Below are positions 14,931 through 23,960 of a DNA stretch of 64,000 nt, in pieces. The position numbers and the translations under genes are program-made. The number at the start of each line of letters is the position of its first letter. Position 1 is the first letter of the stretch. The notes below the pieces were generated by a model that was not told the DNA's origin, did no database searches, and worked only from the letters and a program-made list of their open reading frames with translations. Source of the DNA: Acidobacteriota bacterium (GTDB lineage: Bacteria > Acidobacteriota > Vicinamibacteria > Vicinamibacterales > UBA2999); the NCBI GenBank assembly GCA_020851565.1, contig JADZCN010000030.1, positions 1-64,000 of the forward strand, read 5' to 3'.

Positions 14931-17399
14931 ATGGACTACGAGAAGCTGGGACTGTTCTACCTGGGCAAGCAGTACGACATCCAGGCACGGGCGCGGACCG
15001 ACGTGCCGGTGCTCTACGACTCGTCCGACCTGGTCACGCACGCCGTCATCGTCGGGATGACGGGGAGCGGCAAGACGGGGCTGGGCATCGACCTCATGGA
15101 AGAGGCCGCCATCGACGGCATCCCCGTCCTGGCCGTGGACCCCAAGGGGGACCTCGCCAACCTGCTCCTCACCTTCCCCGGCCTGTCGGGCGCGGAGTTC
15201 GCGCCCTGGGTGAACCAGGACGAGGCGCGTGCTGCGGGCCAGACGCCGGAAGCCTACGGCGCGGCGGAGGCGGCGAAGTGGGCGAAGGGCCTGGCCGACT
15301 GGGGCCAGGACGGTGAACGCATCACGCGCCTCAAGGGCGCCGCCGACTTCGTCGTCTACACGCCGGGCAGCACCATGGGGCGGCCGGTCTCCATCGTGGA
15401 GTCGTTTGCCGCGCCGCCCGCCTCGGTGGTGGACGACCCGGACCTGCTGGGCGACCGCGTTTCCACGGCGGCCACCAGCGTGCTGACGCTGGCCGGGGTG
15501 GACGCCGAGCCGCTCCGGAGCCGCGAGCACGTCCTGGTGTCGACGCTCTTCGCCGATGCCTGGAAGGCGGGCCAGGACATGGACCTGGCGGGCCTCATCG
15601 GCGCGGTCCAGAACCCGCCCATCGAGAGGATCGGCGTGATGGATCTCGAGGCGTTCTTCCCCGCGAAGGACCGCTTCACCCTGGCCATGCAGTTGAACCA
15701 GCTGCTGGCGGCGCCGAGCTTCGCCGCGTGGCTGCAGGGCGATCCGCTGGACATCGACGCGATGCTCTACACGCCCGAGGGCAAGCCCCGCGTCGCCGTC
15801 GTCTCGATCGCGCACCTCGACGATCACGAGCGGATGTTCTTCGTGTCGCTGCTGCTCAACGAGCTGGTGGCCTGGATGCGGGCCCAGCGCGGCACGTCGA
15901 GCCTGCGCGCGCTGGTGTACTTCGACGAGATTTTCGGCTTCCTGCCGCCAGTGGCCAACCCGCCGTCGAAGGCGCCGCTGCTGAAGCTGCTGAAACAGGC
16001 CCGTGCGTTCGGCGTGGGCCTCACGCTGGCCACGCAGAACCCGGTGGACCTGGACTACAAGGCGCTCTCGAACTGCGGCACGTGGATGCTGGGCCGCCTG
16101 CAGACCGAGCGCGACAAGGCGCGGGTCCTGGACGGGCTGGAAGGCGTGGCCGCCAGTTCCGGCGAAGGCTTCGATCGCGCGGCGCTGGACCAGCTGCTGT
16201 CCTCCCTCGGCAAGCGGATCTTCCTGCTGCACAACGTGCACGAGAAGCATCCCGTGGTGTTCGAGACGCGGTGGACGCTGTCGTACCTCCGTGGACCGAT
16301 GGGGCGGGACGAGATCCGCCGGCTCTGCGGCTCCGCAGACGCGGCATCCAGGGCCACCGTGTCCGACAGCGGCGTCGCAAGGCCCCCTCAAAGCCCCGCG
16401 GATTCCGTCCCGTCTGCGCTCTCTGCGCCATCTGCGGCCCCTGCCCCATCCGGGTTGTCTGCGCCATCTGCGGCCCCTGCGCCATCTGCGTTGTCGGCGT
16501 CCTCTGCGGCCCCGGTGCTGGATCCCCAGATCAAGCAGCTCTTCATCCCCTCGCCTGCAGGATCGGTGTTATCGCCTTCGGTGTTGGGTGTTGCGCGCGT
16601 CTCCTACAGCGATGCGAAGCTCGGCATCGACGAGACGCGGGACGTCGCCCTCGTCACGCCCATCGCGGATGGTGCGGTCGCCGTGGACTGGGAGCACGCC
16701 GAGCCGGCCAGCTTCGACGTGGACCACCTGGAGACCCGGCCGCCTGCGGGCGTGGCCTTCGCGCCGCTCCCCGCCGCGGCGGCACGGGCGCGCAGCTACG
16801 CCGCCTGGGAGACGGCCTTCGCGCGGTGGGCCGGCCAGACCCAGGCCATCGAGCTGCTGCGGAGCGTGCGTGCGAAGGTCACCTCCGCGCCGGATGAATC
16901 GGAGCGGGCCTTCCGCATCCGCGTGACCGAAGCGATGCACGAGGGCCGCGACGCCGCACTGGAGAAAGTGCGCGCGAAGCACGCAGCGAAGATTCGCACG
17001 GCGGAGGACAAGGTCCGCCGTGCACAGGCCGCGGTGGAGCGCGAGTCGCAGCAGGCCGCGGAGTCGAAGGTCTCGACGGCGGTGTCCTTCGGCGCCACGG
17101 TGCTCGGCGCGCTGCTGGGCCGCAAGGCCGTCAGCGCCAGCACGCTCGGCCGTGCGACGACGGCGGCCAAGGGGATGGGCCGGATGTCGCGTGAGGCGGC
17201 GGACGTGGCGAGGGCGGAGGCCAACGTGGAGGCACTCACGCAGCAGCTCGCGGACCTGCAGGCCGCACTCGAGGCCGAGATGCAGGCGGTCGGGCAGCAG
17301 TGGGATCCGGCGACCGACGAACTCGAGCGCGTGGTGGTGAAGCCCAAGCGCGGTGGCGTGTCGGTGCAGCTCTTCGGGCTTGTCTGGCAGCCACACTGA
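14931..17399 (+). CDS. HerA-like / DUF87-type P-loop ATPase
   Basis: 822 residues. Walker A is GMTGSGKT (42-49) and Walker B is ALVYFDEI with D332-E333. The blocks VDPKGDLANLLLTFP and GVGLTLATQNPVDLDYK are typical of HerA/FtsK-like DNA-pumping ATPases, including the bacterial DUF853/DUF87 groups. A repetitive Ala/Pro/Ser linker (about residues 490-530) joins the motor to a C-terminal half with a long Ala/Glu/Arg coiled coil. It was not recognised as part of a known defence or conjugation system; no nuclease lies beside it. The function is open: DNA translocation is inferred from the fold only. Confidence 0.8.
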   Translation: MDYEKLGLFYLGKQYDIQARARTDVPVLYDSSDLVTHAVIVGMTGSGKTGLGIDLMEEAAIDGIPVLAVDPKGDLANLLLTFPGLSGAEFAPWVNQDEARAAGQTPEAYGAAEAAKWAKGLADWGQDGERITRLKGAADFVVYTPGSTMGRPVSIVESFAAPPASVVDDPDLLGDRVSTAATSVLTLAGVDAEPLRSREHVLVSTLFADAWKAGQDMDLAGLIGAVQNPPIERIGVMDLEAFFPAKDRFTLAMQLNQLLAAPSFAAWLQGDPLDIDAMLYTPEGKPRVAVVSIAHLDDHERMFFVSLLLNELVAWMRAQRGTSSLRALVYFDEIFGFLPPVANPPSKAPLLKLLKQARAFGVGLTLATQNPVDLDYKALSNCGTWMLGRLQTERDKARVLDGLEGVAASSGEGFDRAALDQLLSSLGKRIFLLHNVHEKHPVVFETRWTLSYLRGPMGRDEIRRLCGSADAASRATVSDSGVARPPQSPADSVPSALSAPSAAPAPSGLSAPSAAPAPSALSASSAAPVLDPQIKQLFIPSPAGSVLSPSVLGVARVSYSDAKLGIDETRDVALVTPIADGAVAVDWEHAEPASFDVDHLETRPPAGVAFAPLPAAAARARSYAAWETAFARWAGQTQAIELLRSVRAKVTSAPDESERAFRIRVTEAMHEGRDAALEKVRAKHAAKIRTAEDKVRRAQAAVERESQQAAESKVSTAVSFGATVLGALLGRKAVSASTLGRATTAAKGMGRMSREAADVARAEANVEALTQQLADLQAALEAEMQAVGQQWDPATDELERVVVKPKRGGVSVQLFGLVWQPH
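16420..16530 (+). repeat. In-frame 39-base repeat encoding Ala/Pro/Ser linker
   Basis: Two full and one partial copy of a ~39-base unit encode LSAPSAAPAPS-type peptides within the HerA-like gene. It is translated and lies between the ATPase and the coiled-coil half, so it acts as a flexible linker. Confidence 0.7.
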
Positions 17400-17409
17400 G
17401 CGCGCGGTC

Positions 17410-17880
17410 ATGGTGAGCAACCGCTCGATGCCAGCGGCGACGGTCATCCCCGTCCTGGGCTATCCCGACGTGGCGGCCGCGGCGCGCTGGCTGTGCGAGG
17501 CATTCGGCTTCGAGGAGCGGCTGAGGATCGGCGACCACCGGATCCAGCTGCATGCTGGCGACGGCGGAGCGGTGGTGGTTGTCCGCGCCGGCCGTCCCGG
17601 CCAGGACGCCGCTGCACGTGCCGGACGGATCGACTCGGTGATGGTCCGCGTGGCAGACGTGCGGAGCCACTGCGCGCGTGCCCGGAGCGCCGGGGCGTCC
17701 ATCGTGCAGGAACCAACCGATTTCCCTTACGGCGAGCGCCAGTATTCCGCAATCGATCCAGCCGGGCACGCCTGGACCTTCTCCGAGTCCATCGCGGACG
17801 TCGATCCGGCATCGTGGGGCGGAACGCTGATGCAGGGCACGGGGCCGCAGATCAACACAGATGGCGCAGAACACGAGTGA
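17410..17880 (+). CDS. VOC (glyoxalase/bleomycin-resistance) superfamily protein
   Basis: 156 residues with an ATG 11 bases after the previous stop, so it is probably co-transcribed. The betaalphabetabetabeta pattern is visible: VIPVLGYPDVAAAARWLCEAFGFEE, then DSVMVRVADVRSHCARARSAGA and QYSAIDPAGHAWTFSESI. The 'DPAGHAWTFSE' ending is typical of the PhnB/glyoxalase-like branch. The metal-binding and substrate residues cannot be assigned, so the activity is unknown. Confidence 0.85.
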   Translation: MVSNRSMPAATVIPVLGYPDVAAAARWLCEAFGFEERLRIGDHRIQLHAGDGGAVVVVRAGRPGQDAAARAGRIDSVMVRVADVRSHCARARSAGASIVQEPTDFPYGERQYSAIDPAGHAWTFSESIADVDPASWGGTLMQGTGPQINTDGAEHE

Positions 17881-17951
17881 GGAGGCAGACGAGCCTGCCT
17901 GTCCATGCGAGTCACCTGCGCTATCTGATCCATCTGCATTCTGGGGACCGC

Positions 17952-17957
17952 TATAAT
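17952..17957 (+). promoter_or_regulatory. -10 box for tRNA-Leu
   Basis: A perfect TATAAT nine bases before the mature tRNA. No convincing -35 hexamer is seen at the usual distance. Confidence 0.5.
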
Positions 17958-17966
17958 CTGAGTCGG

Positions 17967-18054
17967 GCCGGAGTGGCGGAACTGGCAGACGCGCGGGACT
18001 CAAAATCCCGTACTCCTTGCGAGTGTGTGGGTTCGATCCCCTCCTCCGGCACCA
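17967..18054 (+). tRNA. tRNA-Leu, anticodon CAA
   Basis: The acceptor stem GCCGGAG pairs with CTCCGGC, followed by discriminator A and an encoded CCA at 18052-18054. The anticodon stem CGGGA/TCCCG encloses the loop CTCAAAA, giving anticodon CAA, which reads UUG. A long variable arm marks it as a type II tRNA, and GGTTCGATCC forms the T loop. Decoding of Leu UUG is a direct reading of the sequence. Confidence 0.97.
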
Positions 18055-18096
18055 CCCGGCATCCACGCGTTCCCCGGCGTCCCAGGACAACGGTGC

Positions 18097-19542
18097 ATGG
18101 CGCAGAAGCCCCGGCAGCCGGACACAGCACGCGCACGGTACGACTCCGCCTTCGCGCCGGCTCTCGCGCTGGCTGTCCTCTTCCTTGCCGTCTACGCGTT
18201 CGACTGCGGCCAGGGGTTCATCACTGACGACTTCAACCTGATCCTTCACGGCGCGTTCGACGGTCCTGGCGCGCTCTGGCGAATCTTCACCACCTCGGTC
18301 GGCTTCTATCGCCCGCTCGTCTCCCTGACGTTCGGCGTCAACCACTGGCTGTTCGGGCTCGACCCGATCGGTTACGGTCTCTTCAACCTGGCGCTTGCCG
18401 GCGTGTGTGCCGTCCTGGTCTGGCGCCTGGCAAGGGGCCTCGACCTCGCCAACGGCCTCGCCGTCACCGCAGCGGCGTTGTGGCTCTTCAACTTCCACGG
18501 CATCAACATGTCCGTCCTCTGGCTGAGCGGGCGTTCGTCGCTCCTCTCCACGGCATTCAGCCTCCTGGCGGCGATCGCATGGCTTCGCCCCGCGGCCTGG
18601 CCGGCCGCCCTCGCCTGCCTGGCCGCGATGTTCTCGAAAGAGGAGGCCGTGACGCTGCCCCTGCTCTTCTCCAGCTGGGCGCTCATCCTTCGCCGCGGCG
18701 GAGGCGGGCCGGATGGGGACATGAGGCTGCGCGACACCGCGCCGCTCTGGCTGGCGTTGGGGATCTACCTCGCGTGCCGCGCCTCGACCGACGCGTTCTG
18801 GATCGGCTCCGCCCCGGAGTACTACCGTCCCGCGGTTGAGATTGGCCGCGTGGCGGTCAACGTCGCTCACTATGCCGACCGCTCGATGACGTTCTCGGCC
18901 ATGGCCGTGCTGCTCTGCGTCATGGTGGTGCGCCGCGTGCCGTGGCCGTGGCCTCGCTCCAGCCGCATCGCAGCCCTGGGCGCCGCCTGGATCGTCACGG
19001 GCTTCGCGCTCACGGCCTTCCTCCCCGTACGTTCAAGCCTCTACGCGGTGTTTCCAAGCGTGGGCGCCGCGCTCGTGGCGGCCTCGGTCATTGGTGACGT
19101 GCTCCGGTATGGTTCTCCGCGCACGGCAGCGCGGCTGGGATGGTCCGGCGTCCTCCTCGTGGGACTGCTGCTGCCCGTCTACTGGTCCCGCAACGTGCGC
19201 TGGACCGAGCTGGCGAAGGTCTCCTCTTCGGTGTCCGCCCAGCTCGCCCTCCGTCGCGACACCATCCCGACCGGCTCCTCCATCGTCATCGTGGACGACG
19301 ATGCGACGCGCGCGAACCTGAGGAATGCGTGGGCTGGCCACGTGCCCCAGATGGCCAGGCTCGTGTTCGGCGACCGATGGACGATCGAGGTGGTTGCGCC
19401 CGGAACCGCCGAGGTGCTCGCGGCCGACGCGGTCGTCCTCGAGTTCCGTGGCGGCCAACTCCGGGAGCGCCCGCCGCACGTCGATGGGCTCGACGGTTCC
19501 GCCGGCAACCCCTCGGTGCAATCCGGGACGGTTCGGGAGTAG
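18097..19542 (+). CDS. Polytopic membrane protein, GT-C glycosyltransferase-like
   Basis: 481 residues with about ten hydrophobic segments over the first 350 residues and a soluble C-terminal end. The first external loop carries FITDDFNLI, like the Asp-rich loop motif of GT-C transferases (PMT/ArnT type). That is followed by RPLVSLTFGVNHWLFGLDP and a later LSGRSSLLSTAF, known from TPR-less O-mannosyl-transferase relatives. A glycosyl transfer from a lipid-linked donor on the outer face is inferred, not shown. It starts 43 bases after the tRNA. Confidence 0.65.
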   Translation: MAQKPRQPDTARARYDSAFAPALALAVLFLAVYAFDCGQGFITDDFNLILHGAFDGPGALWRIFTTSVGFYRPLVSLTFGVNHWLFGLDPIGYGLFNLALAGVCAVLVWRLARGLDLANGLAVTAAALWLFNFHGINMSVLWLSGRSSLLSTAFSLLAAIAWLRPAAWPAALACLAAMFSKEEAVTLPLLFSSWALILRRGGGGPDGDMRLRDTAPLWLALGIYLACRASTDAFWIGSAPEYYRPAVEIGRVAVNVAHYADRSMTFSAMAVLLCVMVVRRVPWPWPRSSRIAALGAAWIVTGFALTAFLPVRSSLYAVFPSVGAALVAASVIGDVLRYGSPRTAARLGWSGVLLVGLLLPVYWSRNVRWTELAKVSSSVSAQLALRRDTIPTGSSIVIVDDDATRANLRNAWAGHVPQMARLVFGDRWTIEVVAPGTAEVLAADAVVLEFRGGQLRERPPHVDGLDGSAGNPSVQSGTVRE

Positions 19543-19565
19543 ACTGTCGCGCGGCAACGGGAGCC

Positions 19566-19601
19566 CTTCTCACTTCTCACTTCCAACTCCTCACTTCTCA
19601 A
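19566..19601. repeat. CTTCTCA-type repeat tract
   Basis: Four or five CTTCTCA/TCACTTC units immediately before the serine hydrolase gene. The same family is at 55803-55838. Confidence 0.65.
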
Positions 19602-19613
19602 CCGGGGACCACT

Positions 19614-21146
19614 ATGCCAGCGACGTCTCGCCTCTTCCTCGGAGTCTTCGTTCTTGCCGCCGCCCTCGGAACGGCGTGCAGCTCGCCGCCCGCCGAGCAG
19701 GCCGCGGCGCCGGCCACGCCGGCCCCGGAGTTGCCCGCCCGCGAGGCGCTCATCGCGCGCGCGAAGTCGCTGGAGCTGAACACGCCTTACGAGCCCGTCC
19801 CCGGCAACGCGCTGGAGCATCACACCTCCGGCTACGCGAAAACGATGTGCTCGGCCGTGTTCATCTCGGGCCTGGATCCCGAGGTGGCCGCGGAGGCCGT
19901 CGGCTACTTCACCGGCCCCTACGCCGAGCGCAAGAAGGTGGGCAAGCCCGTCGTGGACCGCGCGAAGAGGGAAGTGCGCATCACCATCCCGGACGGCCCG
20001 ACCCTCACCGCGCGCCACTTCGGTTCGCAAGGTTGTGTCACGCTGCCCCCTGGCCGCGATGAGCTCTTCTACAAGCCGGTCACGGTGCGGCCCAACCTGC
20101 CGGACGCGAAGGCAACGCCATGGCCGATGGGCGACAGGCTGCCCGCGGATCCGCTGCCTGCCGGGGTCGACGAGGCGAAGCTGAAGCAGGCCATCGACGC
20201 GGCCTTCGAGCCCGCCGAAGGCCTCACCTCCGCCTTCGTCGTCACGCACAAGGGGCGGCTCGTTGGCGAGCGCTACATGGACGGCATCACCTCGTCCACG
20301 CCGCTGGAGAGCTGGTCCATGGGCAAGAGCGTGACCGCCACGATGATGGGCATCCTCATCCAGCAAGGCGCGTACAAGCTGGACCAGCCGGCGCCGATTC
20401 CCGAATGGCAGGGCGCCGGGGATCCGCGCCAGCAGATTCGCATCCAGGACATCCTGCGGATGTCGAGCGGCATCCGCATCATCGCGCCCAACGATCCGGA
20501 CTACGATCCGAACGGCCCCTACCCCGACCACCTGTATCTCTACACGGGCCGCGTGGACTCGTTCAAGTACGCAGCGACACGCCCGCAGCAGTGGCCGCCC
20601 AACACCGTGGGCCGGTACCGCAACACCGATCCGGTCCTCACCAACTACCTGATCCGTCTCGCCGTCGAGAAGCGCGGCGAGGACTACCTCTCGTGGCCGC
20701 AGCGCAACCTCTGGGACAAGATCGGCGTGCGGACGATGGTGATGGAGACCGACCCGTACGGGAACTTCCTCACCCAGGGCTACGAGTTCATGTCGGGGCG
20801 CGACTGGGCGCGCCTGGGCAACCTGTACCTGCAGGACGGCGTGTGGAACGGGCAGCGCATCCTGCCCGAGGGCTTCGCGAAGTTCGTCAGCACCATCGCC
20901 CCCGCGTGGGAGGCCGACAAGCGGATGATCTACGGGGGCTTCTTCTGGATCAACGGCGACGGCCGCTACCCCATCCCGAAGGACGCGTACTACATGTCCG
21001 GCGCCGGCGGGCAGACCACGATGATCATCCCGTCGCACGATCTCGTCGTGGTGCGTATCGGCCACTTCAAGGGATCGCGTCCCGGCGGCGAGGCGTTCCA
21101 GCGAGCGCTCGCCCTGCTGATGGAGGCAATTCCTGCGACGAATTAA
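19614..21146 (+). CDS. Serine hydrolase lipoprotein, beta-lactamase (class C-like) family
   Basis: 510 residues. A signal peptide with lipobox LGTAC (Cys22) predicts a lipoprotein. The catalytic SxxK is S235-M-G-K238 in ESWSMGKSVTATM. The family blocks QDILRMSSGIRI and GRYRNTDPVLTNYLIRLAVEK follow, with SGAGGQTTMIIPSHDLVVVRIGH near the end. Members include esterases and peptidases as well as beta-lactamases; the substrate is not known. About 180 residues of unassigned sequence precede the catalytic domain. Confidence 0.9.
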   Translation: MPATSRLFLGVFVLAAALGTACSSPPAEQAAAPATPAPELPAREALIARAKSLELNTPYEPVPGNALEHHTSGYAKTMCSAVFISGLDPEVAAEAVGYFTGPYAERKKVGKPVVDRAKREVRITIPDGPTLTARHFGSQGCVTLPPGRDELFYKPVTVRPNLPDAKATPWPMGDRLPADPLPAGVDEAKLKQAIDAAFEPAEGLTSAFVVTHKGRLVGERYMDGITSSTPLESWSMGKSVTATMMGILIQQGAYKLDQPAPIPEWQGAGDPRQQIRIQDILRMSSGIRIIAPNDPDYDPNGPYPDHLYLYTGRVDSFKYAATRPQQWPPNTVGRYRNTDPVLTNYLIRLAVEKRGEDYLSWPQRNLWDKIGVRTMVMETDPYGNFLTQGYEFMSGRDWARLGNLYLQDGVWNGQRILPEGFAKFVSTIAPAWEADKRMIYGGFFWINGDGRYPIPKDAYYMSGAGGQTTMIIPSHDLVVVRIGHFKGSRPGGEAFQRALALLMEAIPATN

Positions 21147-21150
21147 CAAT

Positions 21151-21175
21151 TGTCACAGGGACTGTCCCTGTGACA
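21151..21175. repeat. 25-bp perfect palindrome (dispersed element)
   Basis: TGTCACAGGGAC and its reverse complement flank a single T. It lies five bases behind the serine hydrolase stop and before the convergent threonine aldolase gene. A truncated copy lies at 28310-28327. It could work as a bidirectional terminator or be a REP-like element. Confidence 0.8.
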
Positions 21176-21187
21176 GCCCCCGGACGT

Positions 21188-22198
21188 TCAGGCGCGGCAC
21201 GCGGCCACGAGCGTGTCCACGTTCGCGTCCGGGGTGGCGAACCCGCACACCAGTCTGACCACGTCGTCGCCCAGCGCCGGCCAGTCGAGGAACTCGAACC
21301 CCTGCGTGCGCAGGCGGTCGCGCAGCGGACGTGGCACGCGCGGGAAGACCAGGTTGGCCTCCACGGGCACTACCAGTTCGAGCCCCGCCGCGCGCAGCCC
21401 CTCACCGAGTCGATGCGCGCTGGCGTTGGCGGCGCGGGCATTCGCCAGCCAGAGGTCGTCGGCCAGATACGCCTCGAGCTGCGCCGAGAAGAAGCGCATC
21501 TTCGACGAGACCTGCCCCGCGCGCTTGCGGCGATGAGCGAGTTCCTCCGCGAGGTCCCGGCGGAACACCACCACGCCTTCAGCCGTGAGCGTGCCGTTCT
21601 TGGTCGCGCCGAACGAGAGTGCGTCCACGCCGAGCCGCCACGAGAGATCGGCTGCCGAGCAGCCAAGCGCCACGAGAGCGTTGGCGAAGCGCGCGCCGTC
21701 CATCTGCACCGCGAGCCCGTGGCTGCGGGCCACCTCGACCAGCGCGCCCAACTCGTCCGGCGTGTAGACGGTCCCGGCCTCGGTAGCCTCGGTCACACTC
21801 AGCGTCGAGGGCTTCCCCGCGTGCGTCGTGAGGCGCACCTGGCCATCGAGCTGCTCGGGAGCAATCTTCGCGCCGGGCCCATCCACCGTCAGCAAGCGCG
21901 CGCCGCCGCTGAAGAACTCCGGCGAACACCACTCGTCGCGGACGATGTGGGCGAGGCGATGGCAGAAGACGACGCCCCACGGCGGCGTGACGGCAGCCAG
22001 CGACAGGCCGTTGGCCGCCGTCCCCGACGACACGGGAAAGACAAAGGCCTCGTGCTCGAAGACCTCCGAGAATCGCGGGTTCAATCGCGCAGTGATGGGG
22101 TCGTGGCCGTACGGATGCGTCGGCGTGTCGTTCACCCGCGCCATGGCCTCGAGGATGGCGGGCGGGCAGCCGAGGATGTTGTCTGAACGGAAGTTCAT
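21188..22198 (-). CDS. ltaE: Low-specificity L-threonine aldolase
   Basis: PLP enzyme that splits threonine or allo-threonine to glycine and acetaldehyde. 336 residues starting MNFRSDNILGCPP. Fold-type I landmarks are present: FPVSSGTAANGL for phosphate binding, VQMDGARFANA with D167, and Lys200 in SFGATKNG as the Schiff-base lysine. The ATG overlaps the stop of the upstream gene by four bases, so the two are coupled. The closest subgroup may also act on other beta-hydroxy amino acids. Confidence 0.9.
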   Translation of the reverse strand: MNFRSDNILGCPPAILEAMARVNDTPTHPYGHDPITARLNPRFSEVFEHEAFVFPVSSGTAANGLSLAAVTPPWGVVFCHRLAHIVRDEWCSPEFFSGGARLLTVDGPGAKIAPEQLDGQVRLTTHAGKPSTLSVTEATEAGTVYTPDELGALVEVARSHGLAVQMDGARFANALVALGCSAADLSWRLGVDALSFGATKNGTLTAEGVVVFRRDLAEELAHRRKRAGQVSSKMRFFSAQLEAYLADDLWLANARAANASAHRLGEGLRAAGLELVVPVEANLVFPRVPRPLRDRLRTQGFEFLDWPALGDDVVRLVCGFATPDANVDTLVAACRA

Positions 22199-22689
22199 GG
22201 TCGTCGGGTGACTTCGATGACGGCCCGGGCCGGTGGCTCGGTCACGGTGACGCGAATCGCGGGCGGCTCGCCGCTCACATAGACGAAGGCCGGCCGTGCG
22301 CCGGCGGTACCCTCCGTGGGCTCGACGCGCCTGAACTCGGCCGCGCGCCTCAACTTGTCGAGCGCTCCCGGGGCGAGGATCACGGCGAGGCCGTGCGCGG
22401 CGTCGCCTGGTCCAGCAGCCGCGATCGGCTCGGCCGCGTCGGGGCGCTCGACGAGGTCGAACGCAGTGCCGAGGATCTCGCCGTTCTCGCGATCCGAAAG
22501 GGAGACCGCCGAGAGGGCGGCCTTCACCACCTCGAAGGGGTCCGGCGCCGTGCGCGTCGCGGAGGTCTGGGCCGCCGCCGGCACGAGCGCTCCCGCCGTG
22601 GCGGTGGCACAGAACACCACGAGGGCACGGTGGAACACGTACCACACGACGGCCAGCAACGGCCCCGGCGCTGGGCGGCGATCGGGCAT
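22195..22689 (-). CDS. Hypothetical secreted protein
   Basis: 164 residues from the ATG at 22689; a GTG five codons upstream is the alternative. The N-terminus has a basic stretch and a hydrophobic run (LLAVVWYVFHRALVVFCATATAGALVPAAAQ) that may serve as a signal peptide or anchor. The rest has no recognised motif. It overlaps ltaE by four bases and lies 23 bases behind a beta-barrel gene, so the three are probably one transcript. Confidence 0.6.
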   Translation of the reverse strand: MPDRRPAPGPLLAVVWYVFHRALVVFCATATAGALVPAAAQTSATRTAPDPFEVVKAALSAVSLSDRENGEILGTAFDLVERPDAAEPIAAAGPGDAAHGLAVILAPGALDKLRRAAEFRRVEPTEGTAGARPAFVYVSGEPPAIRVTVTEPPARAVIEVTRRP

Positions 22690-22712
22690 CGTGAGCGGAC
22701 CCACGCCGCCTG

Positions 22713-23279
22713 TCAGTCCACGAGGTTCCAGAGGTAGGTGCCCCCGACGGCGACACGCCAGAAGTTGAAGTGCCTGGGACGGGATGGATCAGGGTGATCC
22801 GCGAGTGTCGTGAGGTAGCGAACGTCGCCGCGGACGGCGAACGACTCGCGCAGGACGTACTGCACGCCGCCGCCAGCCGATGCCCCCCAGTCGGACCACG
22901 CGCGCACCTCGGCACACCCGAATGCGCACGTCCGCCCGCGAAGGCCGCCTGCTCCGGCGACGACGAAGGGCCGCAGTCGGCCCTTCGGCCACATCCCCAT
23001 CACGTTGAGCATGTAGCTCTGGACGTCCAACCCGCCCGTGCGCCCGTTGTCGTCGTCCGCATAGCCGAAGTCGACCTCGACGCCCCAGCCGGATTCCTCG
23101 AGGATGGCCAGCGAACCTCCAACCGACAGGGTGTTGCCGCGGCCGTCGTCGCCGCTAGCCACGCCGATGTGCGCAGTGGCCTGCCCGCCCAGGGGCGCGA
23201 GACTCATCTGGGCCTCGACGGGGCCGGCGGCGAGCAGCAGGCCCGCCAGGGCAAGGGCGGCGCATGCAGCGCGAGTCAT
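22713..23279 (-). CDS. Outer-membrane beta-barrel protein
   Basis: 188 residues with a clear signal peptide (MTRAACAALALAGLLLAAGPVEAQ). The rest shows alternating polar/hydrophobic strands: GGSLAILEESGWGVEVDFGYADDD, LRPFVVAGAGGL, ASAGGGVQYVLRESFAVRGDVRYL and WRVAVGGTYLWNL. This is the pattern of small 8-stranded OmpA-like or OmpW-like barrels. No ligand or activity can be assigned. Confidence 0.75.
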   Translation of the reverse strand: MTRAACAALALAGLLLAAGPVEAQMSLAPLGGQATAHIGVASGDDGRGNTLSVGGSLAILEESGWGVEVDFGYADDDNGRTGGLDVQSYMLNVMGMWPKGRLRPFVVAGAGGLRGRTCAFGCAEVRAWSDWGASAGGGVQYVLRESFAVRGDVRYLTTLADHPDPSRPRHFNFWRVAVGGTYLWNLVD

Positions 23280-23322
23280 GGTGTCTCCATCCCGTATTCG
23301 ATCTCCGCTCTCCGGTGTGAGT

Positions 23323-23877
23323 TCAAAACAGGGCGTGCCCCTCGGTGCGCAGCCAGCGCCGCGCCTCGACCAGCCTCGGGCAGACGGCGGCCACGAGCCG
23401 CCAGAAGCGCGGCGAGTGGTTCAGCTCCCGCCGATGCATCAGCTCGTGCAGCATGACGTACTCGCGCACGAAGTCGGGAACGAGGACGAGGCGCCAGTTG
23501 AGGGTGATGCCGCCCCGCCGCGAGCAGGAACCCCAGCGCGATCGCTGGTTGCGGACGGTCACCCGGTGCACAGTGATGCCATGGGCGGCGGCAAGCTCCA
23601 GGAGCTGACGCGGCAGCTCCTCCTTCGCCTGGCGGTGGAGCGCAGTCACGTTGACCGGGACGACGCGAGGCCGGAGGCGGCGCCGCGCCTGCTGTTCGGC
23701 TATCCACGCGCGGCTGGCGTCGACGAACTGCTGCGCCTCGCGCTTCGAGCCCCAACGCGGCAGCGTCACCCTGAGCGACCCGTCGTCCAGCACGCGCAGG
23801 ATGTAGCGGCGCGCCCGGCGATGGCGAACGAACCGTGCGGCCGGCTCGTCGCTGGTCAGCGGAAGGGGCAACTGCAT
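23323..23877 (-). CDS. YgjP-like zinc metalloprotease (M48/WLM superfamily)
   Basis: 184 residues from the ATG at 23877; an upstream ATG lies in a repeat tract and is rejected. The conserved RSRWGSCS block (113-119) precedes the metal site HELMH (H144, E145, H148) and H154 in ELNHSPRFW, as in the DUF45/YgjP family. E. coli YgjP has been reported as a UTP pyrophosphatase, so protease activity should not be taken for granted. It stands alone between the barrel gene and the PagL-like gene. Confidence 0.9.
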   Translation of the reverse strand: MQLPLPLTSDEPAARFVRHRRARRYILRVLDDGSLRVTLPRWGSKREAQQFVDASRAWIAEQQARRRLRPRVVPVNVTALHRQAKEELPRQLLELAAAHGITVHRVTVRNQRSRWGSCSRRGGITLNWRLVLVPDFVREYVMLHELMHRRELNHSPRFWRLVAAVCPRLVEARRWLRTEGHALF

Positions 23878-23900
23878 GGGTGGGTCAAAGATACCAGAGA

Positions 23901-23951
23901 GTGCAGGGGTGCAGGGTGCCGGGTGCCGGGGTGCGTGGTGCACGGGTGCCG
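23901..23951. repeat. GTGCAGGG-type repeat tract
   Basis: Six GTGCAGGG/GTGCCGGG/GTGCACGG units fill the space between the YgjP-like start and the end of the next gene. Confidence 0.8.
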
Positions 23952-23960
23952 GCCCTGGTC

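Noticed and set aside
14931..17399. HerA-like ATPase as a phage-defence module
   Set aside because: No SIR2, nuclease or other effector gene is adjacent; neighbours are housekeeping-type genes, so a defence call is not supported.
19179..21149. Long minus-strand open frames opposite the serine hydrolase and other genes (also 7602-9485 plus, 2279-3973 minus, 14805-16391 minus)
   Set aside because: These are antisense shadows of conserved genes; low-complexity composition and no ribosome sites.
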